The position numbers were made by a program, and so were the translations under genes. The notes below the pieces were generated by a model, which was not told the DNA's origin, searched no databases, and was given only the letters and a program-made list of their open reading frames with translations. A stretch of DNA of 64,000 nt from Prosapia bicincta (taxonomy: Eukaryota > Arthropoda > Insecta > Hemiptera > Cercopidae), in the NCBI GenBank assembly GCA_036971475.1, contig JBAIZL010000005.1:251715823-251779822 (forward strand), in the 5' to 3' direction. Positions 8,640 to 23,600 of the stretch are shown here, piece by piece. Each line of letters begins with the position of its first letter. Position 1 is the stretch's first letter.

Positions 8640-11600
8640 GAGAAAGTGCCAATTGCTTTCAGCAACACTTAAACACGACGACAATAAAATGCATTTAGAT
8701 GTGCCCATTGCTTTCAGCAACACATAAACACAACAGCAATTAAATTCATTCAGACGTGCCCATTGCTTTTAGCAACACTTAAACACAACAACAATTAAAT
8801 TCATTCAGACGTGCCCATTACTTTCAGCAACACATAAACACAACAGCAATTAAATCCATTCAGACGTGCCCATTGTTTTCAGCAACACATAAACACAACA
8901 GCAATTAAATTCATTCAGACGAGCCCATTGCTTTTAGCAACACTTAAACACCACAACAATTAAATTCATTGAGATGTGCCCATTGCTTTTAGCAACACTT
9001 AAACACAACAACAATTAAATTCATTTAGATGTGCCCATTGCTTTTAGCAACACTTAAACACAACAACAATTAAATGCATTCAGATGTGCCCTTTGCTTTT
9101 AGCAACACTTAAACACAACAACAATTAAATTCATTCAGATGTGCCCATTGCTTTCAGCAACACATAAACAAAACAGCAATTAAATTCATTCAGATGTGCC
9201 AATTGCTTTTAGTAACACTTAAACACAACAACAATAAAATTCATTCAGATGTGCCCATTGTTTTAGCAACACTTAAACACAACAACAATTAAATTCATTC
9301 AGATGTGCCCATTGATTTTAGCAACACTTAAACACAACAACAATTAAATTCATTCAGATGTGCCCATTGCTTTTAGCAACACTTAAACACAACAACAATT
9401 AAATGCATTCAGATGTGCCCTTTGCTTTTAGCAACACTTAAACACAACAACAATTAAATTCATTCAGATGTGCCCATTGCATTCAGCAACACATAAACAC
9501 AACAGCAATTAAATTCATTCAGAAGTGCCAATTGCTTTTAGCAACACTTAAACACAACAACAATAAAATTCATTCAGATGTGCCCATTGTTTTAGCAACA
9601 CTTAAACACAACAACAATTAAATTCATTCAGATGTGCCCATTGATTTTAGCAACACTTAAACACAACAACAATTAAATTCATTCAGATGTGCCCATTGCT
9701 TTTAGCAACACTTAAACACAACAACAATTATATTCATTCAGATGTGCCCATTGCTTTTAGCAACACTTAAACACAACAACAATTAAATTCATTCAGATGT
9801 GCCCATTGCTTTCAGCAACACATAAACACAACAGCAATTAAATTCATTCACACGTGCCCATTGCTTTTAGCAAAACTTAAACACAACAACAATTAAATTC
9901 ATTCAGACGTGCCCATTACTTTCAGCAACACATAAACACAACAGCAATTAAATCCATTCAGACGTGCCCATTTTTTTTCAGCAACACATAAACACAACAG
10001 CAATTAAATTCATTCAGACGTGCCCATTGCTTTTAGCAACACTTAAACACAACAACAATTACATTCATTTAGATGTGCCCATTGCTTTTAGCAACACTCA
10101 AACACAACAACAATTAAATTCATTCAGATATGCCCATTGCTTTTAGAAACACTTAAACACAACAACAATTAAATTCATTCAGATGTGCCCATTGCTTTCA
10201 GCAACACATAAACACAACAGCAATTAAATTCATTCAGACGTGACCATTGCTTTTAGCAACACTTAAACACAACAACAATTAAATTCCTTCAGACGTGCCC
10301 ATTACTTTCAGCAACACATAAACACAACAGCAATTGTATTCATTCAGACGTGCCCATTGCTTTTAGCAACACTTAAACAGAACAACAATTAAATTCACTC
10401 AGATGTGCCCATTGCTTTCAGCAACACATAAACACAACAGCAAATAAATTCATTCAGACGTGCCCATTGCTTTTAGCAACACTTAAACACAACAACAATT
10501 AAATTTATTCAGATGTGCCCATTGCTTTTAGCAACACTTAAACACAACAACAATTAAATTCATTCAGACGTGCCCACTGCCTTCAGCAACACATAAACAC
10601 AACAGCAGTTAAATCCATTCAGACGTGCCCATTGCTTTTAGCAAAACTTAAACACAACAATAATTAAATTCATTCAGACGTGCCCATTGTTTTCAGCAAC
10701 ACATAAACACAACAGCAATTAAATTCATTCAGACGTGCCCATTGCTTTTAGCACCACTTAAACACAACAACAATTAAATTCATTCAGATGTGCCCATTGC
10801 TTTCAGCAACACATAAACACAACAGCAATTAAATTCATTCAGACGTGCCGATTGCTTTTAGCAAAACTTAAACACAACAATAATTAAATTCATTCAGACG
10901 TGCCCATTGTTTTCAGCAACACATAAACACAACAGCAATTAAATTCATTCAGACGTGCCCATTGCTTTTAGCACCACTTAAACACAACAACAATTAAATT
11001 CATTCAGATGTGCCCATTGCTTTCAGCAACACATAAACACAACAGCAATTAAATTCATTCAGATGTGCCAATTGCTTTTAGCAACACTTAAACACAACAA
11101 CAATAAAATTCATTCAGATGTGCCCATTGTTTTAGCAACACTTAAACACAACAACAATTAAATTCATTTAGATGTGCCCATTGCTTTTAGCAACACTTAA
11201 ACACAACAACAATTATATTCATTCAGATGTGCCCATTGCTTTTAGCAACACTTAAACACAACAACAATTAAATTCATTCAGATGTGCCCATTGCTTTCAG
11301 CAACACATAAACACAACAGCAATTAAATTCATTCAGACGTGCCCATTGCTTTTAGCAACACTTAAACACAACAACAATTAAATTCATTCAGACGTGCCCA
11401 TTACTTTCAGCAACACATTAACACAACAGTAATTAAATCCATTCAGACGTGCCCATTGTTTTAAGCAGCACATAAACACAACAGCAATTGTATTCATTCA
11501 GACGTGCCCATTGCTTTTAGCAACACTTAAACAGAACAACAATTAAATTCACTCAGATGTGCCCATTGCTATCAGCAACACATAAACACAACAGCAAATA

Positions 11601-14600
11601 AATTCATTCAGACGTGCCCATTGCGTTTAGCAACACTTAAACACATCAACAATTAAATTTATTCAGATGTGCCCACTGCTTTTAGCAACACTTAAACACA
11701 ACAACAATTAAATTCATTCAGACGTGCCCACTGCCTTCAGCAACACATAAACACAACAGCAGTTAAATCCATTCTGACGTGCCCATTGCTTTTAGCAACA
11801 CTTAAACATAACAACAATTAAATTCATTCTGACGTGCCCATTACTTTTAGCAACACTTAAACACAACAACAATTAAATTCATTCAGATGTGCCCATTGAT
11901 TTTAGCAACACTTAAACACAACAAAAATTAAATTCATTCAGACGTGCCCATTGCTTTTAGCAACTCCTAAACACAACAACAATTAAATTTATTCAGACGT
12001 GCCCATTGCTTTTAGCAACACTTAAACACAACAACAAATAAATTCATTCAGACGTGCCCTTTGCTTTTAGCAACACTTAAACACAACATCAATTAAATTC
12101 ATTCAGACGTGCCCATTGCTTTCAGCAACACATAAACACAACAGCACTTAAATTCATCCAGACGTGCCAATTGCTTTCAGCAACACATAACACAACGGCA
12201 ATTAAATTCATTCAGATGTGCCCATTGCTTTTAGCAACACTTAAACACAACAACAAATAAATTCATTCAGATGTGCCCATAACTTTCAGCAACACATAAA
12301 CACAACAGCAATTAAATTCATTCAGACGTGCCCATTGTTTTTAGCAACACCTAAAAACAACAACAATTAAATTCATTCAGACGTGCCCATTACTTTCGGC
12401 AACACATAAACAAAACAGCAATTAAATTCATCCAGACGTGCCCATTGGTTTCAGCAACACATAACACAACGGCAATTAAATTCATTCAGATGTGCCCATT
12501 GCTTTGAGCAACACTTAAACACAACAACAATTAAATTCATTCAGATGTGCCCATTGCTTTTAGCAACACTTAAACACAACAACAATTATATTCATTCAGA
12601 TGTGCCCATTGCTTTTAGCAACACTTAAACACAACAACAATTAAATTCATTCAGATGTGCCCATTGCTTTCAGCAACACATAAACACAACAGCAATTAAA
12701 TTCATTCAGACGTGCCCATTGCTTATAGCAACACTTAAACACAACAACAATTAAATTCATTCAGACGTGCCCATTACTTTCAGAAACACATAAACACAAC
12801 AGCAATTAAATCCATTCAGACGTGCCCATTGTTTTCAGCAACACTTAAACACAACAACAATTAAATTCATTCAGATGTGCCCATTGCTTTTAGCAACACT
12901 TAAACACAACAACAATTATATTCATTCAGATGTTCCCATTGCTTTTAGCAACACTTAAACACAACAACAATTAAATTCATTCAGACGTGCCCTTTGCTTT
13001 TAGCAACACTTAAACACAACATCAATTAAATTCATTCAGACGTGCCCATTGCTTTCAGCAACACATAAACACAACAGCACTTAAATTCATCCAGACGTGC
13101 CAATTGCTTTCAGCAACACATAACACAACGGCAATTAAATTCATTCAGATGTGCCCATTGCTTTTAGCAACACTTAAACACAACAACAAATAAATTCATT
13201 CAGATGTGCCCATAACTTTCAGCAACACATAAACACAACAGCAATTAAATTCATTCAGACGTGCCCATTGTTTTTAGCAACACCTAAAAACAACAACAAT
13301 TAAATTCATTCAGACGTGCCCATTACTTTCGGCAACACATAAACAAAACAGCAATTAAATTCATCCAGACGTGCCCATTGGTTTCAGCAACACATAACAC
13401 AACGGCAATTAAATTCATTCAGATGTGCCCATTGCTTTGAGTAACACTTAAACACAACAACAATTAAATTCATTCAGATGTGCCCATTGCTTTTAGCAAC
13501 ACTTAAACACAACAACAATTATATTCATTCAGATGTGCCCATTGCTTTTAGAAACACTTAAACACAACAACAATTAAATTCATTCAGATGTGCCCATTGC
13601 TTTCAGCAACACATAAACACAACAGCAATTAAATTCATTCAGACGTGCCCATTACTTTTAGCAAAACTTAAACACAACAATAATTAAATTCATTCAGACG
13701 TGCCCATTGTTTTCAGCAACACATAAGCACAACAGCAATTAAATTCATTCAGACGTGCCCATTGCTTTTAGCACCACTTAAACACAACAACAATTAAATT
13801 CATTCAGATGTGCCCATTGCTTTCAGCAACACATAAACACAACAGCAATTAAATTCATTCAGACGTGCCGATTGCTTTTAGCAAAACTTAAACACAACAA
13901 CAATTAAATTCATTCAGACGTGCCCATTGTTTTCAGCAACACATAAACACAACAGCAATTAAATTCATTCAGACGTGCCCATTGCTTTTAGCACCACTTA
14001 AACACAACAACAATTAAATTCATTCAGATGTGCCCATTGCTTTCAGCAACACATAAACACAACAGCAATTAAATTCATTCAGATGTGCCAATTGCTTTTA
14101 GCAACACTTAAACACAACAACAATAAAATTCATTCAGATGTGCCCATTGTTTTAGCAACACTTAAACACAACAACAATTAAATTCATTTAGATGTGCCCA
14201 TTGCTTTTAGCAACACTTAAACACAACAACAATTATATTCATTCAGATGTGCCCATTGCTTTTAGCAACACTTAAACACAACAACAATTAAATTCATTCA
14301 GATGTGCCCATTGCTTTCAGCAACACATAAACACAACAGCAATTAAATTCATTCAGACGTGCCCATTGCTTTTAGCAACACTTAAACACAACAACAATTA
14401 AATTCATTCAGACGTGCCCATTACTTTCAGCAACACTTAAACAGAACAACAATTAAATTCACTCAGATGTGCCCATTGCTATCAGCAACACATAAACACA
14501 ACAGCAAATAAATTCATTCAGACGTGCCCATTGCGTTTAGCAACACTTAAACACATCAACAATTAAATTTATTCAGATGTGCCCATTGCTTTTAGCAACA

Positions 14601-17600
14601 CTTAAACACAACAACAATTAAATTCATTCAGACGTGCCCACTGCCTTCAGCAACACATAAACACAACAGCAGTTAAATCCATTCAGACGTGCCCATTGCT
14701 TTTAGCAACACTTAAACATAACAACAATTAAATTCATTCTGACGTGCCCATTACTTTTAGCAACACTTAAACACAACAACAATTAAATTCATTCAGATGT
14801 GCCCATTGATTTTAGCAACACTTAAACACAACAAAAATTAAATTCATTCAGACGTGCCCATTGCTTTTAGCAACTCCTAAACACAACAACAATTAAATTT
14901 ATTCAGACGTGCCCATTGCTTTTAGCAACACTTAAACACAACAACAAATAAATTCATTCAGACTTGCCCTTTGCTTTTAGCAACACTTAAACACAACATC
15001 AATTAAATTCATTCAGACGTGCCCATTGCTTTCAGCAACACATAAACACAACAGCACTTAAATTCATCCAGACGTGCCAATTGCTTTCAGCAACACATAA
15101 CACAACGGCAATTAAATTCATTCAGATGTGCCCATTGCTTTTAGCAACACTTAAACACAACAACAAATAAATTCATTCAGATGTGCCCATAACTTTCAGC
15201 AACACATAAACACAACAGCAATTAAATTCATTCAGACGTGCCCATTGTTTTTAGCAACACCTAAAAACAACAACAATTAAATTCATTCAGACGTGCCCAT
15301 TACTTTCGGCAACACATAAACAAAACAGCAATTAAATTCATCCAGACGTGCCCATTGGTTTCAGCAACACATAACACAACGGCAATTAAATTCATTCAGA
15401 TGTGCCCATTGCTTTGAGCAACACTTAAACACAACAACAATTAAATTCATTCAGATGTGCCCATTGCTTTAAGCAACACTTAAACACAACAACAATTATA
15501 TTCATTCAGATGTGCCCATTGCTTTTAGCAACACTTAAACACAACAACAATTAAATTCATTCAGATGTGCCCATTGCTTTCAGCAACACATAAACACAAC
15601 AGCAATTAAATTCATTCAGACGTGCCCATTGCTTATAGCAACACTTAAACACAACAACAATTAAATTCATTCAGACGTGCCCATTACTTTCAGAAACACA
15701 TAAACACAACAGCAATTAAATCCATTCAGACGTGCCCATTGTTTTCAGCAACACTTAAACACAACAACAAATAAATTCATTCAGATGTGCCCATTGCTTT
15801 TAGCAACACTTAAACACAACAACAATTATATTTATTCAGATGTGCCCATTGCTTTTAGCAACACTTAAACACAACAACAATTAAATTCATTCAGACGTGC
15901 CCATTGCTTTTAGCAACACTTAAACACAACAACAATTAAATTCATTTAGATGTGCCCATTGCTTTTAGCAACACTTAAACACAACAACAATTAAATGCAT
16001 TCAGATGTGCCCTTTGCTTTTAGCAACACTTAAACACAACAACAATTAAATTCATTCAGATGTGCCCATTGCTTTCAGCAACACATAAACACAACAGCAA
16101 TTAAATTCATTCAGATGTGCCAATTGCTTTTAGCAACACTTAAACACAACAACAATAAAATTCATTCAGATGTGCCCATTGTTTTAGCAACACTTAAACA
16201 CAACAACAATTAAATTCATTCAGATGTGCCCATTGCTTTTAGCAACACTTAAACACAACAACAATTATATTCATTCAGATGTGCCCATTGCTTTTAGCAA
16301 CACTTAAACACAACAACAATTAAATTCATTCAGATGTGCCCATTGCTTTCAGCAACACATAAACACAACAGCAATTAAATTCATTCACACGTGCCCATTG
16401 CTTTTAGCAAAACTTAAACACAACAACAATTAAATTCATTCAGACGTGCCCATTACTTTCAGCAACACATAAACAGAACAGCAATTAAATCCATTCAGAC
16501 GTGCCCATTGTTTTCAGCAACACATAAACACAACAGCAATTAAATTCATTCAGACGTGCCCATTGCTTTTAGCAACACTTAAACACAACAACAATTAAAT
16601 TCATTTAGATGTGCCCATTGCTTTTAGCAACACTCAAACACAACAACAATTAAATTCATTCAGATATGCCCATTGCTTTTAGAAACACTTAAACACAACA
16701 ACAATTAAATTCATTCAGACGTGCCCATTGCTTTTAGCAACACTTAATCACAACAACAATTAAATTCCTTCAGACGTGCCCATTACTTTCAGCAACACAT
16801 AAACACAACAGCAATTGTATTCATTCAGACGTGCCCATTGCTTTTAGCAACACTTAAACAGAACAACAATTAAATTCACTCAGATGTGCCCATTGCTTTC
16901 AGCAACACATAAACACAACAGCAAATAAATTCATTCAGACGTGCCCATTGCTTTTAGCAACACTTAAACACAACAACAATTAAATTTATTCAGATGTGCC
17001 CATTGCTTTTAGCAACACTTAAACACCACAACAATTAAATTCATTCAGATGTGCCCATTGCTTTCAGCAACACATAAACACAACAGCAATTAAATTCATT
17101 CAGACGTGCCCATTGCTTTTAGCAACACTTAAACACAACAACAATTAAATTCATTCAGACGTGCCCATTACTTTCAGCAACACATTAACACAACAGTAAT
17201 TAAATCCATTCAGACGTGCCCATTGTTTTAAGCAGCACATAAACACAACAGCAATTGTATTCATTCAGACGTGCCCATTGCTTTTAGCAACACTTAAACA
17301 GAACAACAATTAAATTCACTCAGATGTGCCCATTGCTATCAGCAACACATAAACACAACAGCAAATAAATTCATTCAGACGTGCCCATTGCGTTTAGCAA
17401 CACTTAAACACATCAACAATTAAATTTATTCAGATGTGCCCATTGCTTTTAGCAACACTTAAACACAACAACAATTAAATTCATTCAGACGTGCCCACTG
17501 CCTTCAGCAACACATAAACACAACAGCAGTTAAATCCATTCAGACGTGCCCATTGCTTTTAGCAACACTTAAACATAACAACAATTAAATTCATTCTGAC

Positions 17601-20600
17601 GTGCCCATTACTTTTAGCAACACTTAAACACAACAACAATTAAATTCATTCAGATGTGCCCATTGATTTTAGCAACACTTAAACACAACAAAAATTAAAT
17701 TCATTCAGACGTGCCCATTGCTTTTAGCAACTCCTAAACACAACAACAATTAAATTTATTCAGACGTGCCCATTGCTTTTAGCAACACTTAAACACAACA
17801 ACAAATAAATTCATTCAGACTTGCCCTTTGCTTTTAGCAACACTTAAACACAACATCAATTAAATTCATTCAGACGTGCCCATTGCTTTCAGCAACACAT
17901 AAACACAACAGCACTTAAATTCATCCAGACGTGCCAATTGCTTTCAGCAACACATAACACAACGGCAATTAAATTCATTCAGATGTGCCCATTGCTTTTA
18001 GCAACACTTAAACACAACAACAAATAAATTCATTCAGATGTGCCCATAACTTTCAGCAACACATAAACACAACAGCAATTAAATTCATTCAGACGTGCCC
18101 ATTGTTTTTAGCAACACCTAAAAACAACAACAATTAAATTCATTCAGACGTGCCCATTACTTTCGGCAACACATAAACAAAACAGCAATTAAATTCATCC
18201 AGACGTGCCCATTGGTTTCAGCAACACATAACACAACGGCAATTAAATTCATTCAGATGTGCCCATTGCTTTGAGCAACACTTAAACACAACAACAATTA
18301 AATTCATTCAGATGTGCCCATTGCTTTAAGCAACACTTAAACACAACAACAATTATATTCATTCAGATGTGCCCATTGCTTTTAGCAACACTTAAACACA
18401 ACAACAATTAAATTCATTCAGATGTGCCCATTGCTTTCAGCAACACATAAACACAACAGCAATTAAATTCATTCAGACGTGCCCATTGCTTATAGCAACA
18501 CTTAAACACAACAACAATTAAATTCATTCAGACGTGCCCATTACTTTCAGAAACACATAAACACAACAGCAATTAAATCCATTCAGACGTGCCCATTGTT
18601 TTCAGCAACACTTAAACACAACAACAAATAAATTCATTCAGATGTGCCCATTGCTTTTAGCAACACTTAAACACAACAACAATTATATTTATTCAGATGT
18701 GCCCATTGCTTTTAGCAACACTTAAACACAACAACAATTAAATTCATTCAGACGTGCCCATTGCTTTTAGCAACACTTAAACACAACAACAATTAAATTC
18801 ATTTAGATGTGCCCATTGCTTTTAGCAACACTTAAACACAACAACAATTAAATGCATTCAGATGTGCCCTTTGCTTTTAGCAACACTTAAACACAACAAC
18901 AATTAAATTCATTCAGATGTGCCCATTGCTTTCAGCAACACATAAACACAACAGCAATTAAATTCATTCAGATGTGCCAATTGCTTTTAGCAACACTTAA
19001 ACACAACAACAATAAAATTCATTCAGATGTGCCCATTGTTTTAGCAACACTTAAACACAACAACAATTAAATTCATTCAGATGTGCCCATTGCTTTTAGC
19101 AACACTTAAACACAACAACAATTATATTCATTCAGATGTGCCCATTGCTTTTAGCAACACTTAAACACAACAACAATTAAATTCATTCAGATGTGCCCAT
19201 TGCTTTCAGCAACACATAAACACAACAGCAATTAAATTCATTCACACGTGCCCATTGCTTTTAGCAAAACTTAAACACAACAACAATTAAATTCATTCAG
19301 ACGTGCCCATTACTTTCAGCAACACATAAACAGAACAGCAATTAAATCCATTCAGACGTGCCCATTGTTTTCAGCAACACATAAACACAACAGCAATTAA
19401 ATTCATTCAGACGTGCCCATTGCTTTTAGCAACACTTAAACACAACAACAATTAAATTCATTTAGATGTGCCCATTGCTTTTAGCAACACTCAAACACAA
19501 CAACAATTAAATTCATTCAGATATGCCCATTGCTTTTAGAAACACTTAAACACAACAACAATTAAATTCATTCAGACGTGCCCATTGCTTTTAGCAACAC
19601 TTAATCACAACAACAATTAAATTCCTTCAGACGTGCCCATTACTTTCAGCAACACATAAACACAACAGCAATTGTATTCATTCAGACGTGCCCATTGCTT
19701 TTAGCAACACTTAAACAGAACAACAATTAAATTCACTCAGATGTGCCCATTGCTTTCAGCAACACATAAACACAACAGCAAATAAATTCATTCAGACGTG
19801 CCCATTGCTTTTAGCAACACTTAAACACAACAACAATTAAATTCATTCAGATGTGCCCATTGCTTTCAGCAACACATAAACACAACAGCAATTAAATTCA
19901 TTCAGACGTGCCCATTGCTTTTAGCAAAACTTAAACACAACAATAATTAAATTCATTCAGACGTGCCCATTGTTTTCAGCAACACATAAACACAACAACA
20001 ATTAAATTCATTCAGACGTGCCCATTGCTTTTAGCACCACTTAAACACAACAACAATTAAATTCATTCAGATGTGCCCATTGCTTTCAGCAACACATAAA
20101 CACAACAGCAATTAAATTCATTCAGACGTGCCCATTGCTTTTAGCACCACTTAAACACAACAACAATTAAATTCATTCAGATGTGCCCATTGCTTTCAGC
20201 AACACATAAACACAACAGCAATTAAATTCATTCAGATGTGCCAATTGCTTTTAGCAACACTTAAACACAACAACAATAAAATTCATTCAGATGTGCCCAT
20301 TGTTTTAGCAACACTTAAACACAACAACAATTAAATTCATTCAGATGTGCCCTTTGCTTTTAGTAACACTTAAACACAACAACAATTATATTCATTCAGA
20401 TGTGCCCATTGCTTTTAGCAACACTTAAACACAACAACAATTAAATTCATTCAGATGTGCCCATTGCTTTCAGCAACACATAAACACAACAGTAATTAAA
20501 TCCATTCAGACGTGCCCATTGTTTTAAGCAGCACATAAACACAACAGCAATTGTATTCATTCAGACGTGCCCATTGCTTTTAGCAACACTTAAACAGAAC

Positions 20601-23600
20601 AACAATTAAATTCACTCAGATGTGCCCATTGCTATCAGCAACACATAAACACAACAGCAAATAAATTCATTCAGACGTGCCCATTGCGTTTAGCAACACT
20701 TAAACACAACAACAATTAAATTTATTCAGATGTGCCCATTGCTTTTAGCAACACTTAAACACAACAACAATTAAATTCATTCAGACGTGCCCACTGCCTT
20801 CAGCAACACATAAACACAACAGCAGTTAAATTCATTCAGACTTGCCCATTGCTTTTAGCAACACTTAAACATAACAACAATTAAATTCATTCAGACGTGC
20901 CCATTACTTTTAGCAACACTTAAACACAACAACAATTAAATTCATTCAGATGTGCCCAATGATTTTAGCAACACTTAAACACAACAACAATTAAATTCAT
21001 TCAGACGTGCCCATTGCTTTTAGCAACTCCTAAACACAACAACAATTAAATTTATTCAGACGTGCCCATTGCTTTTAGCAACACTTAAACACAACAACAA
21101 ATAAATTCATTCAGACGTGCCCTTTGCTTTTAGCAACACTTAAACACAACATCAATTAAATTCATTCAGACGTGCCCATTGCTTTCAGCAACACATAAAC
21201 ACAACAGCACTTAAATTCATCCAGACGTGCCCATTGCTTTCAGCAACACATAACACAACGGCAATTAAATTCATTCAGATGTGCCCATTGCTTTTAGCAA
21301 CACTTAAACACAACAACAAATAAATTCATTCAGATGTGCCCATAACTTTCAGCAACACATAAACACAACAGCAATTAAATTCATTCAGACGTGCCCATTG
21401 TTTTTAGCAACACTTAAAAACAACAACAATTATATTCATTTAGATGTGCCCATTGCTTTTAGCAACACCTAAACACAACAACAATTAAATTCATTCAGAC
21501 GTGCCCATTGCTTTTAGCAACACTTAAACACAATAGCAATTAAATTCATTCAGACGTGCCCATTGCTTTTAGCAACACTTAAACACAACAACAATTAAAT
21601 TCATACAGATGTGCCCATTGCTTTTAGCAACATTTAAACACAACAACAATTAAATTCATTCAGACGTGCCCATTACTTTCGGCAACACATAAACAAAACA
21701 GCAATTAAATTCATCCAGACGTGCCCATTGCTTTCAGCAACACATAACACAACGGCAATTAAATTCATTCAGATGTGCCCATTGCTTTGAGCAACACTTA
21801 AACACAACAATAATTAAATTCATTCAGATGTGCCCATGCTTTTAGCAACACTTAAACACAACAACAATTAAATTCATTCAGATGTGACCATTGCTTTTAG
21901 CAACACTTGAACACAACAACAATTAAATTCATTCAGATGTGCCCATTGCTTTCAGCAACACATAAACACAACAGCAATTAAATTCATCCAGACGTGCCCA
22001 TTGCTTTCAGCAACACATAACACAACGGCAATTAAATTCATTCAGATGTGCCCATTGCTTTTAGCAACACTTGAACACAACAACAAATAAATTCATTCAG
22101 ATGTGTCCATTGCTTTCAGCAACACATAAACACAACAGCAATTAAATTCATTCAGACGTGCCCATTGTTTTTAGCAACACTTAAAAACAACAACAATTAT
22201 ATTCATTTAGATGTGCCCATTGCTTTTAGCAACACCTAAACACAACAACAATTAAATTCATTCAGACGTGCCCATTGCTTTTAGCAACACTTAAACACAA
22301 TAGCAATTAAATTCATTCAGACGTGCCCATTGCTTTTAGCAACACTTAAACACTACAATAATTAAATTCATTCAGATGTGCCCATTGCTTTTAGCAACAT
22401 TTAAACACAACAACAATTAAATTCATTCAGACGTGTCCATTGCTTTCGGCAACACATAAACAAAACAGCAATTAAATTCATCCAGACGTGCCCATTGCTT
22501 CAGCAACACATAACACAACGGCAATTAAATTCATTCAGATGTGCCCATTGCTTTGAGCAACACTAAAACACAACAATAATTAAATTCATTCAGATGTGCC
22601 CATTGCTTTTAGCAACACTTAAACACAACAACAATTAAATTCATTCAGATGTGACCATTGCTTTTAGCAACACTTGAACACAACAACAATTAAATTCATT
22701 CAGATGTGCCCATTGCTTTTAGCAACACTTAAACACAACAACAATTAAATTCATTCAGATGTGCCCATTGCTTTCAGCAACACATAAACACAACAGCAAT
22801 TAAATTCATTCAGACGTGCCCATTGCTTTTAGCAACACTTAAACACAACAACAATTAATTCATTCAGACGTGCCCATTGCTTTCAGCAACACATAAACAC
22901 AACAGCAATTAAATTCATCCAGATGTGCCCATTGCTTTCAGCAACACATAAACACAACGGCAATTAAATTCATTCAGATGTGCCCATTGCTTTTAGCAAC
23001 ACTTAAAAACAACAACAATTATATTCACTCAGATGTGCCCATTGCTTTCAACAACACATAAACACAACAAACAATTAAATTCATTCAGATGTGCCCATTG
23101 CTTTTAGCAACACTTAAACACAACAACAATTAAATTCATTCAGATGGGCCCATTGCTTTCAGCAACAATTAAACACAACAACAATTTAATTCATTCAGAT
23201 GTGCCCATTGCTTTTAGCAACACCTAAACACAACAACAATTAAATTCATTCAGATTTGCCCATTGCTTTCAGCAACACATAAACACAACAGCAATTAAAT
23301 TCATTCAGACGTGCCCAATGTTTTTAGCAACACTTAAACACAACAACAATTAAATTCATTCAGACGTGCCCATTGCTTTCGGCAACACATAAACAAAACA
23401 GCAATTAAATTCATCCAGACGTGCCCATTGCTTTCAGCAACACATAAACACAACGGCAATTAAATTCATTCAGATGTGCCCATTGCTTTTAGCAACACTT
23501 AAACACAACAACAAATAAATTCATTCAGATGTGCCCATTGCTTTCAGCAACACATAAACACAACAGCAATTAAATTCATTCAGACGTGCCAATTGCTTTT